Assembly (NCBI GenBank): GCA_030432655.1
Contig: JAUILA010000032.1
Coordinates: 1 to 50,482 of the forward strand
Reading direction: 5' to 3'
Source: Bacteroidia bacterium
GTDB lineage: Bacteria; Bacteroidota; Bacteroidia; Cytophagales; Cyclobacteriaceae
Length of the DNA: 50,482 nucleotides
The notes below the pieces were generated by a model. The model searched no databases. It saw nothing but the letters and a program-made list of their open reading frames with translations, and was not told the origin of the DNA. The translations under genes were made by a program, and so were the position numbers. The stretch's first letter is position 1, and each line of letters opens with the position of its first letter. This document shows, piece by piece, positions 1-8,248 of the stretch.

Positions 1-665
1 GCTTTACCGACATCCTGATACAAAAGGGTTGCCCGATCAGACGCTGCAGCGTGGTAAAATCCCCGAAGCCCCGGTCTAAAATGAGTAAATCATTCCAGGC
101 CAGTTTATCTATTCCTGCGGCCAACATGCTTTTTTCTCCAACCCACATCGGAGACAAATCGGCTTGCAAGACTATATCATTTAGTAAATCATAGAAAAGA
201 AATGTTCGGGCCAGATAATTACACACGCCGGTTTTCTTACTGGAATGTCTTCCAAAATGAGCTTCTATCTCCTTAGAAGAGGGTAATTGCAAGGAACTTC
301 CATCGCCACCCACCAGCGTATAGCCTTTCCATCTCTTTCTGCGCCCGTTCAGGCTGTGATCCACAACGAGTTGGTTGAGTTCCTGGAAAAAAGCTGGCTG
401 TATTTTATACCGGGCTTGTGTAAAGGCACTGCCACTCACCTGCTTGATTACTAATGCATCAGATAATTTCGATAACCTGAATTCCACCGACTCCTTGAAT
501 AAACCCAGAATTGCAGTGGCGATGATTGGAAAACTAAGTGGCGAGGTACGGGTAAAATCGCTTGAAGAGTTTCTGAATCGCTGTTGATTGGGGCGGGAAT
601 GGAAAAAGTCAAAGATTTTTTTTTGAAGGCCCGGAAGATGCCTTCTTATTTCTTTGTATCTTCAT
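1..665 (-). CDS. IS4-family transposase, C-terminus outside window, apparent frameshift
   Basis: This is a DDE transposase of an insertion sequence. Read on the minus strand, one frame is continuous from about 660 to the window edge. It carries an IS4-like N-terminal segment (RFRNSSSDFTR), a first catalytic Asp in GGDGSSLQLP and a second in LILDRGFGDF; the Glu-containing C-terminal part lies beyond base 1. That frame has no ATG, GTG or TTG before about residue 35 and is closed upstream by a TGA. An ATG at 665 opens the adjacent frame (MKIQRNKKASSG) and runs into the same sequence at an A9 tract (T9 at 616-624 on the plus strand). One A fewer, or a +1 shift there, would join the two. It may be a decayed copy, a homopolymer sequencing error, or expression by slippage. 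The terminal inverted repeats of the element were not identified. Confidence 0.8.
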
Positions 666-697
666 TCGATATTGTTTTCTGACAATTACAATATACG

Positions 698-734
698 AAA
701 AAGGGCCGTTCCTACTATGGATTCGGCCCTTTTG
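698..734 (-). terminator. Hairpin terminator after the alaS-gatB-thioredoxin operon
   Basis: A 10-bp perfect stem (AAAAGGGCCG at 699-708 with CGGCCCTTTT at 724-733) encloses a 15-nt loop. Read on the minus strand it ends in a T-rich tract, as expected for a Rho-independent terminator of the operon that stops at 791. It could instead belong to the end of the neighbouring insertion sequence. A second short GC-rich hairpin (CCCCCTT/AAGGGGG, about 767-782) lies just after the thioredoxin stop codon but has no T tract. Confidence 0.55.
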
Positions 735-790
735 ATTTCTAGGAGTCCTTAACTTAATACCATTGCACCCCCTTCAAAGGGGGAAGTCAA

Positions 791-1936
791 TTATTTGCCG
801 AAGATCTCTTCGAGCTTCTCGCCCAGGGCGGGGCCACGCAGGTTCTTTCCGATGATCTTTCCTTCGGGGTCCAGCAACAGGGAATAGGGAATAGAATTAA
901 TATCATAGGTTCTTGCTGCCTCGCTGTTCCAGAATTTCAGGTCACTTACCTGGGTCCAGTGAAGTTCATCCTCCTCAATTGCCTGCACCCAGTCAGCTCG
1001 GGTTCTGTCAAGGGAGACGCCATATACTTCAAATCCTTCGTCATTATACTTCCTGTACTGGCGAACGATATTCGGGTTTTCCATCCGGCACGGACGGCAC
1101 CACTTAGCCCAGAAATCCACCAGAACATAATTCCCGCGAAGGGACGATAATTTAACGATCTCGCCATCCGGATTCGGAAGAGCAATTTCCGGTGCTTCTT
1201 TGCCCATGGCCAGGAACTTAACCGCATCGACACTGCTCACGAAAGACATTGCTTCCGGAGAATCCGGCATCTCTTTCCTGACCGCCTCTGAATACTCATC
1301 AAGAAAGGCAAAGTTCTTATCCCAGTCGATCAGCCTTTTATTCCGTAACACCTCTATGGCTCCGAGTGAAGGGCCAAGGCTTCGCATGCTGTCAACAATC
1401 ACAGACTTCACACTGTCATCATATGCGATGTATTCCATCTGGATCTCGCTCATCTTCTCCTCTTCACCGGCCTCACGCGCCTGAACGAACCGTTGGTTTA
1501 TATCCTGCGCGCGTGGTGAGCTCTGCATTTGAGAGAGCGTATTCTGAACATACTGAATGAAGTCATGGTCGCGACTTCCCCTAATTTCCACAAACCCCTG
1601 CGGATCATTCCCGTCAACATTCACTTCCACATTATCCTTATCCAGGATCAGGTTAACCTGCTGCGTATTGAAAAAATCCAGCTGGTAGAAACCTGGAGCC
1701 GGTACCTCTACGGAGCCTGAATAGGTATAATCCTCTTTCAATGCAAAGGTGTCCAGCGGAATAAATTCACCATCCTGCTGTATTTTCTTCAATACAATAT
1801 GTCCGTCCTTGGGAAAACCCACCTGGCCGGAAAGCCTGATACCATCTTCCTGGTTACCGGTTTCTTCCGATGCATTGCTGTTGCATGAAAAAAGTACAAG
1901 AGTCGCAAAAAATAATGCAGTCATTTTTCCTATCAT
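791..1936 (-). CDS. TlpA-like thioredoxin-fold lipoprotein with DUF4369-type N-terminus
   Basis: This is a predicted cell-envelope thiol-disulfide oxidoreductase of 381 residues. The N-terminus is a lipoprotein signal with the lipobox LFSC (Cys18). Residues about 30-140 resemble the all-beta DUF4369 domain common in Bacteroidota, and a helical linker follows. Residues about 243-381 are an AhpC/TlpA-type thioredoxin fold with the redox motif WCRPC (Cys279 and Cys283) and a cis-proline motif SIPYS (Pro350). Proteins of this kind usually reduce periplasmic disulfides or support cytochrome c maturation; the partner cannot be told here. It starts 7 bp after the gatB stop codon, so it is probably cotranscribed with gatB and alaS, although the three share no obvious pathway. 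Confidence 0.88.
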   Translation of the reverse strand: MIGKMTALFFATLVLFSCNSNASEETGNQEDGIRLSGQVGFPKDGHIVLKKIQQDGEFIPLDTFALKEDYTYSGSVEVPAPGFYQLDFFNTQQVNLILDKDNVEVNVDGNDPQGFVEIRGSRDHDFIQYVQNTLSQMQSSPRAQDINQRFVQAREAGEEEKMSEIQMEYIAYDDSVKSVIVDSMRSLGPSLGAIEVLRNKRLIDWDKNFAFLDEYSEAVRKEMPDSPEAMSFVSSVDAVKFLAMGKEAPEIALPNPDGEIVKLSSLRGNYVLVDFWAKWCRPCRMENPNIVRQYRKYNDEGFEVYGVSLDRTRADWVQAIEEDELHWTQVSDLKFWNSEAARTYDINSIPYSLLLDPEGKIIGKNLRGPALGEKLEEIFGK

Positions 1937-1943
1937 AAAATTG

Positions 1944-3398
1944 TCAACCTAGTTTATTTCTTAAAAGTTCATTTGCCATTTTGGGATTGATCTTGCCCTT
2001 TCCGCGTTTCATCACCTCTCCCATAAACATACCGAGCAGCCCTTTCTGACCTTTCCGGTAGGCAGTGACCTTATCAGGAAAATCAGCCACCACATCGTCT
2101 ACCAATTGTTCGATCGCCCCACTGTCCGACTCCTGGATCAGATTCAGACGTTTAGCTATTTCAGCAGCTGAGCTGTCAGTATCTTCCACCATAACGGGAA
2201 AAATACGCTGGGACGCAATACTGAAACTTACTTTTCCCGACTCAACAAGCTTCATTAAATCTACAAGCCTCACTGGTGTCAGCCTGAAATCACCAATTTC
2301 AATCGTATGCTCATTCAGGTACGACTTCACAGGCCCCATCATCCAGTTGGACGCCGCTTTATACTGATCGGTATGTGAGATGATTTCTTCGAAATAGGAG
2401 GCGATTTCCTTGCTGTCAGTTAGCACCCTGGCATCATACTCCGGCAAATCATATTCCTGCACATATTTTTTAACCAATTCACGCGGCAGTACCGGCATCT
2501 TTTCCTCTATCGCAGCCAGCCATTCTTCAGATACCACAAGCGGACTTAAATCAGGGTCAGGAAAATAACGATAATCGTTTAACTCCTCTTTGGTCCTCAT
2601 CCCGGATGTGGTACCGGTGGTTTCATTAAATGTCCGCGTTTCAGAAATGATCTCTTCTCCTTTTTCCGCCAGCATCACCTGGCGTTCAATTTCATGCTCA
2701 AGCGCGCGCTGCACATTTCGCAGCGAATTCATATTCTTTATCTCCACTTTCTTCCCAAAGGTATCTGATCCGGCAGGCATAATTGAAATATTGGCATCAC
2801 ATCGCAATGAACCCTCCTCCATATTGCCATCACAAATATCCAGGTAGCGAACAAGCTGACGGATTTCAGCCAGAAAAGCATAAGCTTCCTCAGGAGTACG
2901 TAAATCAGGCTCCGTAACTATTTCAATCAGCGGGACCCCGGCCCGGTTAAAATCCACAAGCGTATCACTTTCTTCCGGCAGGTGCAATGATTTTCCCGCA
3001 TCTTCTTCTATATGGATGCGGTTCAACCGGATCTCACGGTCTTCTGCGTTCTTCGGTGAGACCGTCACCGTACCGCCTATACAAATCGGCGTCCGGTCCT
3101 GGGTGAGCTGATATCCCTTAGGCAGATCAGGGTAGAAGTAGTTCTTCCGGTCAAATATATTGTAGCGTGATATTTCAGAACTGCATGCGAGGCCTATCCG
3201 GATAGCATATTCCACTACTTTCCTGTTCAGCCTGGGTAACGTACCCGGGTGTCCGAGCGTGATGACACTCACATTGGTATTGGGAGAATTACCGAATTCT
3301 GTTGAATCGGAACTGTAAATCTTACTTTGCGTCTGAAGCTGTGCATGTACTTCCAGTCCGATAACCACCGTATACTTACTGTAAACATCAGCATCCAT
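1944..3398 (-). CDS. gatB: Aspartyl/glutamyl-tRNA(Asn/Gln) amidotransferase subunit B
   Basis: GatB is the kinase/transamidase subunit of GatCAB, which converts misacylated Glu-tRNA(Gln) or Asp-tRNA(Asn) to the correct amide form in the cytoplasm. The 484-residue length is normal. The opening YTVVIGLEVHAQL, the DFNRAGVPLIEIVTEPD segment and the C-terminal YqeY-like tail (KGLLGMFMGEVMKRGKGKINP) are typical. It lies 1 bp downstream of alaS and 7 bp upstream of the thioredoxin gene. An AAGGA sequence about 11 nt before the ATG, inside the end of alaS, may serve as its ribosome site. gatA and gatC are not in the window and must be elsewhere. Confidence 0.97.
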   Translation of the reverse strand: MDADVYSKYTVVIGLEVHAQLQTQSKIYSSDSTEFGNSPNTNVSVITLGHPGTLPRLNRKVVEYAIRIGLACSSEISRYNIFDRKNYFYPDLPKGYQLTQDRTPICIGGTVTVSPKNAEDREIRLNRIHIEEDAGKSLHLPEESDTLVDFNRAGVPLIEIVTEPDLRTPEEAYAFLAEIRQLVRYLDICDGNMEEGSLRCDANISIMPAGSDTFGKKVEIKNMNSLRNVQRALEHEIERQVMLAEKGEEIISETRTFNETTGTTSGMRTKEELNDYRYFPDPDLSPLVVSEEWLAAIEEKMPVLPRELVKKYVQEYDLPEYDARVLTDSKEIASYFEEIISHTDQYKAASNWMMGPVKSYLNEHTIEIGDFRLTPVRLVDLMKLVESGKVSFSIASQRIFPVMVEDTDSSAAEIAKRLNLIQESDSGAIEQLVDDVVADFPDKVTAYRKGQKGLLGMFMGEVMKRGKGKINPKMANELLRNKLG

Positions 3399-3399
3399 G

Positions 3400-6039
3400 T
3401 CAGATATCCTTAACTAGTTCTTCTGCTGCTTCCACCACACGGTCGAGCCCGGACAGGTCTTTCCCCCCGGCTGTAGCAAAAAACGGTTGGCCGCCTCCTC
3501 CGCCTTTTATTTCTTTCGCAAGATCGCGCACCATATTCCCTGCATGCAATCCCTTCTCCTTTACCAGTTTATCGTCGATGACCACTGAGATCTGCGGCTT
3601 TCCCTGAATATCCGCGGCAAGAACCATAATAAGGCCAGGCACTTCCTTCTTTAATTCAAAACTGATCTTTTTGAGCATGTCGGCAGAAGGAAGTGATACT
3701 TTCGTCACCAGCTTGCTTACGTCTCCATTTCTTTCGATACGTTTCAATATCTCATCCTTGACGCCCGCTGCCTGCTGGTACCTGAATCGTTCAACCGTCT
3801 TTTCAAGGTCAGCGCGCTGTTCGATAAGCTGCCGGATTGATCCCTGGAGATCGGCAGGGTTTTTCAGGAGCTCTCTGATCTCGCGGTTCAGTGCCACCTG
3901 GTCTTCAACATATTGCTCCGCCTTGTCCCCGGTAACCGCTTCGATTCGCCGGATACCCGCCGAAATGGATGCTTCGCTGAGGATCTTAAAAAAACCGATT
4001 GTCCCTGTTGCGGGCACATGGGTACCTCCGCATAATTCAACCGAATACTCCTTATCAAACATGATCACCCGGACTTCATCGCCATACTTCTCTCCAAACA
4101 ATGCCATCGCTCCCATTGCCTTTGCCTCATCCATTGGAACCGCCCGGTTTTCCAGCAGCGGAATATTCTCCCGGATTTTCTCATTGACGCGATGTTCGAC
4201 TTTCTGAATTTCTTCTTCGCTCATACGGTCGAAGTGAGAAAAATCAAACCGGAGAAGTTTGTCATTTACCAGTGACCCGCGTTGCTCAACGTGCGAGCCA
4301 AGTATTTCTCGCAATGCAGCATGCAATAAATGCGTCGCTGTGTGGTTTCGCATTATGCGGTCACGGCGTTCGCTGTTAACACGTGCGATAAATTCCGATT
4401 CGGGATGAGCGGGCAGTTCTTTTACCTGGTGCACGATCAGGTCGTTCTCTTTGATGGTATCCACCACATGAATTGTTTCCTGATCAGAGGTCAGTGTTCC
4501 GGTATCCCCTATCTGTCCGCCACTTTCTGCATAAAATGGTGTTTTATCCAGTACGACCTGAAACACTTCCTTATCCTTTTTACGTATTGTCCGGAAACGG
4601 AGAATATGACTCTTGTTTTCCCGCTCATCGTACCCGGTAAACTTCGTGCTGTCGCCTTCGCGAACCACATGCCAGTCTCCGGTCTCCCGCACAGCATCGG
4701 CCTTTGACCTGGATTTCTGACCTGCCATGGCTTTTGCAAACCCTTTCTCGTCAACCTTCAACCCGAAATCCTTAACTATAAGCGATGTCAGATCCACCGG
4801 GAAGCCATACGTATCATAAAGCTCAAATACCTGGTCCCCAGGGATTATTCCTTTTCCGCTGCCTTTCAGAACGTCCCGGATCTGGTCCAGCTTTTTTAAA
4901 CCATTCTCCAGTGTCCTGAGAAATGATTCTTCTTCCTTCTTAATTACATTCTTAACAAATTCCTGCTGTTCTGCCAGGGTCGGGAACACCTCCCGGAACT
5001 GATCCACAAGAATGTCCACCATGCTGTAGAGCACCGGTTCCTTGAAAGAAAGGAACGAATACCCATAGCGCACTGCCCGCCGAAGAATCCGCCTGATCAC
5101 ATACCCGGCACCGGTGTTGGACGGCAGCTGTCCGTCTGCCACCGCAAAGGAAATAGCCCGGATATGATCTGACATAACCCTTACGGCAATATCCTTCTCC
5201 ACGTTTTTTCCATAATCAATACCGGCCAGCGAGGTGAGGTGATTGATCAGAGGCGTAAACACATCCGTATCGTAGTTGGAAGTTTTTCCCTGGATAGCCA
5301 TGCACAGGCGTTCAAAACCCATTCCGGTATCCACATGTTTGGCAGGAAGAAATTTCAGTTTTCCGTCAGCCAGGCGGTTAAACTCCATAAAAACCAGGTT
5401 CCAGATTTCCACCACAAGCGGATGGTCTTTGTTCACCAGGTCCTTCCCGGGCAATTCGGCAATTTCTGAGTCAGGCCTCAGGTCAATATGAATCTCCGAG
5501 CACGGTCCGCACGGACCTGTATCACCCATTTCCCAGAAATTATCCTTTTTGGAACCATACAGTATCCTATCCTCCGGAAGTATCACTTTCCAGAGGTCAT
5601 ACGCTTCCTGATCGACACCCAGATTATCTTCCTTATCTCCGCCAAAGATCGTTGCGTACAAGCGGTCTTCTGGCAGTCCGTATTCTTTGGTGAGTAATTC
5701 CCAAGCCCATTCTATGGCTTCCTTTTTGAAATAGTCCCCGAAAGACCAGTTACCAAGCATTTCAAACATGGTATGATGATAGGTATCAAGCCCCACCTCT
5801 TCCAGGTCATTGTGCTTACCCGAAACGCGCAGGCATTTCTGGGTATCTGCCACCCGCGAGTAAGGAGGCTTACCATTGCCAAGAAAAAAATCTTTGAACT
5901 GATTCATCCCGGCATTGGTAAACATCAGAGTGGGATCGTCCTTATTCACCATCGGGGCCGATGGAACGATCTGATGATCTTTACTTTTGAAAAAATCCAG
6001 GAATTTTTGACGTATGTCCAGTGCGTTCATTATGTGCAA
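3400..6039 (-). CDS. alaS: Alanine--tRNA ligase
   Basis: AlaS charges tRNA(Ala) in the cytoplasm. The 879 residues cover the full family architecture: class II catalytic core (about 1-240), tRNA-recognition helices with GAGYVIRRILRRAVRYG, an editing domain with the zinc ligands His566 and His570 (HTATHLLH), Cys670 and His674 (CGGTHV), and a C-terminal DHHA1-type domain with a Gly-rich GGGGGQP segment. All four zinc ligands are present, so both synthesis and editing look intact. MHIMNAL offers two in-frame starts; the family usually begins near the second Met. It heads a minus-strand operon with gatB and the thioredoxin lipoprotein, and is divergent from the M23 peptidases. Confidence 0.98.
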   Translation of the reverse strand: MHIMNALDIRQKFLDFFKSKDHQIVPSAPMVNKDDPTLMFTNAGMNQFKDFFLGNGKPPYSRVADTQKCLRVSGKHNDLEEVGLDTYHHTMFEMLGNWSFGDYFKKEAIEWAWELLTKEYGLPEDRLYATIFGGDKEDNLGVDQEAYDLWKVILPEDRILYGSKKDNFWEMGDTGPCGPCSEIHIDLRPDSEIAELPGKDLVNKDHPLVVEIWNLVFMEFNRLADGKLKFLPAKHVDTGMGFERLCMAIQGKTSNYDTDVFTPLINHLTSLAGIDYGKNVEKDIAVRVMSDHIRAISFAVADGQLPSNTGAGYVIRRILRRAVRYGYSFLSFKEPVLYSMVDILVDQFREVFPTLAEQQEFVKNVIKKEEESFLRTLENGLKKLDQIRDVLKGSGKGIIPGDQVFELYDTYGFPVDLTSLIVKDFGLKVDEKGFAKAMAGQKSRSKADAVRETGDWHVVREGDSTKFTGYDERENKSHILRFRTIRKKDKEVFQVVLDKTPFYAESGGQIGDTGTLTSDQETIHVVDTIKENDLIVHQVKELPAHPESEFIARVNSERRDRIMRNHTATHLLHAALREILGSHVEQRGSLVNDKLLRFDFSHFDRMSEEEIQKVEHRVNEKIRENIPLLENRAVPMDEAKAMGAMALFGEKYGDEVRVIMFDKEYSVELCGGTHVPATGTIGFFKILSEASISAGIRRIEAVTGDKAEQYVEDQVALNREIRELLKNPADLQGSIRQLIEQRADLEKTVERFRYQQAAGVKDEILKRIERNGDVSKLVTKVSLPSADMLKKISFELKKEVPGLIMVLAADIQGKPQISVVIDDKLVKEKGLHAGNMVRDLAKEIKGGGGGQPFFATAGGKDLSGLDRVVEAAEELVKDI

Positions 6040-6195
6040 AAAAGTTGAATATCTTACAGATCACGGCATTGTACCTCGAAATAAATTAAATTGCATACAG
6101 TGCAATCCGGAAAAACCCGGCACCTGATGCCCTATTTTTTCAATGTCAAAACCGCTCCGGAGGCACAAAAATAAAAGTTTTTAGCGAAGGATAAC
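6040..6195. promoter_or_regulatory. Divergent intergenic region alaS / M23 peptidase with small dyads
   Basis: These 156 bp must hold promoters for alaS (minus) and the peptidase genes (plus). Visible structure is a perfect dyad ATTGCA-TACAG-TGCAAT (6090-6106), followed directly by CCGG-N6-CCGG (6107-6120). No clear -7 (TAnnTTTG) element stands out. An AAGGAT sequence just before the ATG at 6196 is a plausible ribosome site. The dyads could be operators or leader structure for alaS, or chance. Confidence 0.3.
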
Positions 6196-7170
6196 ATGGC
6201 TAGAATAAAATATACGTACGATACGGACTCATGTCGCTATGAGCGTGTCCGCCGGTCCTGGACAGACATTTTGCTTAATTTCCTGGGATATGTGGCCGGG
6301 GCACTTGTCATAGCGGTGGTGATCGTCATGGTCTATAATATCTATTTTGAGACAGAATTGACCCGGACACTTAAAAAAGAGAACGAGACTATGGAAAAAC
6401 ATTACACCAGCCTGAAAGGTGAATTGGTGGATGTTGAAGAAGTTATATCCGCCCTTCGCGAGCGCGACAATAAAATTTACAAGCGTATTTATGAAGCCGA
6501 TCCGATTGCTGATTCCAAAGAGGTTAAGCTGGCAACTGTTACACTCCGGGACCTGATCGAAAATGGCTGGGACAATGAAGAATATGTAGATCAAACCAGC
6601 AAGCGTATTGACAATATACTCAAGGGGTCTCTGCAGGGGGAATTGAAAGAAGTTACCCGTCTTGTGAATGAGAAGGAAGCCATGCTTAAAGCATTGCCGG
6701 CTATTCAGCCTGTAAGTAATCCGGATCTCACGAAACTGTCATCCGGATTCGGGATGCGCATCAACCCTTTCCACAAAGGACGCGTCATGCACAGGGGGAT
6801 TGATTTCACCGGTCACCGGGGAGAAGCGGTGATGGCAACCGGCGCTGGTAAAGTAATCGCAGTAAAGGAAGGAGTTTCGCTTGAAACGGGCTATGGCAAT
6901 TATGTGGAAATTGATCATGGCTACGGATATGTTACCAAATATGCCCATCTGGAGAAAATTCTGGTGAAGCGCGGACAGAAAGTAACCCGGGGAGAGCAGA
7001 TCGCCACCCTTGGCAGTACCGGCGGATCCATTGCGCCACATGTGCATTATGAAGTAATCCGGGACGGGGAAAAGATCGACCCGATCCAGTTCCTGATCAA
7101 TGGAATAGACGATCATGATTTTAAAGAATTAAGAAAACACGCAAAACAGGAGAATCAAGCCTTCGACTAA
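6196..7170 (+). CDS. Membrane-anchored M23 (LytM) metallopeptidase, copy 1
   Basis: This is a predicted cell-wall endopeptidase anchored in the inner membrane, 324 residues long. It has a short cytoplasmic N-terminus, one membrane segment (about 27-50), a coiled-coil stalk (about 55-165) and a C-terminal M23 domain (about 175-305). All zinc and catalytic residues are present: His199 and Asp203 in HRGID, His251 in KYAH, and His282 and His284 in HVH. M23 enzymes cleave peptide cross-links in peptidoglycan; intact metal ligands argue for an active enzyme and not an EnvC-like activator. It is followed 46 bp downstream by a paralogue with the same layout, starting MARIKYTYDT against MAKITYYYNT, so the pair arose by tandem duplication. 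Confidence 0.9.
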   Translation: MARIKYTYDTDSCRYERVRRSWTDILLNFLGYVAGALVIAVVIVMVYNIYFETELTRTLKKENETMEKHYTSLKGELVDVEEVISALRERDNKIYKRIYEADPIADSKEVKLATVTLRDLIENGWDNEEYVDQTSKRIDNILKGSLQGELKEVTRLVNEKEAMLKALPAIQPVSNPDLTKLSSGFGMRINPFHKGRVMHRGIDFTGHRGEAVMATGAGKVIAVKEGVSLETGYGNYVEIDHGYGYVTKYAHLEKILVKRGQKVTRGEQIATLGSTGGSIAPHVHYEVIRDGEKIDPIQFLINGIDDHDFKELRKHAKQENQAFD

Positions 7171-7216
7171 TTTTAGCATTTTTTTGACAGCAATATTTTT
7201 TAGACTGTAGCGATAG

Positions 7217-8194
7217 ATGGCCAAAATAACGTACTACTACAACACGGAAACATGCAACTACGAGCCGGTTAAGGTCTCGCGAAAAGACATGATATTTCAA
7301 CTGCTGGGATTCCTTACTATATCAGGAATACTGGCTGCCGGATTGATTTATGTCTACCATACGAATTTCCGCTCGATGAAAGAAAACCGGTTAATGGAAG
7401 ACAACCAGAAACTGGTGCTGGACTGGCAGATTCTCCAGGAAGAACTGGATGCCGCCTACCAGGTAGTTGAGGAACTGGAATACAAGGATGATGAGATTTA
7501 CCGTGTTATCCTGGATACGGAGCCCATTCCGGTTTCGGTCCGAGAAGGGGGTATCGGAGGTACTGACCGGTATGGTGAAATAATGAGGGAGGGCATTCCC
7601 CAGCAAAATATTATTCTCCATGCCTACCAGGAAATGGATAACCTGAAAAAGAAGCTTTACATTCAAAGTAAGTCGTACGATCACATCACGGAAATTCTGG
7701 AGGAAAAGGAAAAAATGTGGGCCAGCCGTCCGGCCATTCAGCCGATCAGCAACGAAGAGCTGGTGCGGATAGCAAGTGGCTGGAACCCCAAGCGCTTTAA
7801 TCCTGTACTTAAACGGGTCATGCCTCACAAGGGAATTGATTTCACCGCCTCCAAAGGCACTCCGATTTACGCCACAGGTGATGGTGTGATTAACAGGTCC
7901 TACCGCTCAAGTTCGTATGGCAACGTTATTTTCCTGAACCATGGGTATGGATATCAGACCCGGTACGCACACCTGAATAAGTTCAATGTCAAGGTCGGTG
8001 ACCGTGTAAAACGTGGTCAGATCATCGGATACGTGGGAAATACAGGAAGGTCTGTTTCAGATCACCTGCATTATGAAGTGCTGTTCAAAGGCGCGCACAT
8101 TAATCCGATCAACTTTTTCCAGCGTGACTTAAGTAACGAGGAATACGAAAAGCTGGTTGAGATATCTCAACAGTCTCATGAGGTACTGGATTAA
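7217..8194 (+). CDS. Membrane-anchored M23 (LytM) metallopeptidase, copy 2
   Basis: This 325-residue paralogue of the preceding gene has the same order: cytoplasmic N-terminus, membrane segment (about 27-47), coiled coil (about 55-165) and M23 domain (about 178-305). The zinc and catalytic residues His204 and Asp208 (HKGID), His252 (RYAH), and His283 and His285 (HLH) are all kept. The usual SGFGxR motif before the domain is altered to SGWNPK, which could change substrate-groove shape. It is probably cotranscribed with copy 1. Two active-looking copies side by side suggest division of labour, for example septal against lateral wall, but nothing in the sequence settles this. Confidence 0.9.
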   Translation: MAKITYYYNTETCNYEPVKVSRKDMIFQLLGFLTISGILAAGLIYVYHTNFRSMKENRLMEDNQKLVLDWQILQEELDAAYQVVEELEYKDDEIYRVILDTEPIPVSVREGGIGGTDRYGEIMREGIPQQNIILHAYQEMDNLKKKLYIQSKSYDHITEILEEKEKMWASRPAIQPISNEELVRIASGWNPKRFNPVLKRVMPHKGIDFTASKGTPIYATGDGVINRSYRSSSYGNVIFLNHGYGYQTRYAHLNKFNVKVGDRVKRGQIIGYVGNTGRSVSDHLHYEVLFKGAHINPINFFQRDLSNEEYEKLVEISQQSHEVLD

Positions 8195-8236
8195 AATTTA
8201 TTTAATTCCAGGCCTTTAAGATCTACATTCAATTTC

Positions 8237-8244
8237 TATTTTTG
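8237..8244 (+). promoter_or_regulatory. Possible Bacteroidota -7 promoter element
   Basis: TATTTTTG matches the Bacteroidota -7 consensus TAnnTTTG exactly and sits 4 bp before the ATG at 8249, which would give an almost leaderless transcript of the CapA-like gene. No convincing -33 TTG lies at the right distance upstream, so the call is weak. Confidence 0.25.
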
Positions 8245-8248
8245 CCGC

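Noticed and set aside
375-587. Plus-strand open frame of 70 codons at the left end
   Set aside because: It is antisense to the transposase frame, which carries real IS4 motifs; this frame has no recognisable features.
3671-4207. Plus-strand open frame of 178 codons
   Set aside because: It is antisense to the alaS editing and C-terminal domains, and is Ser-rich without motifs.
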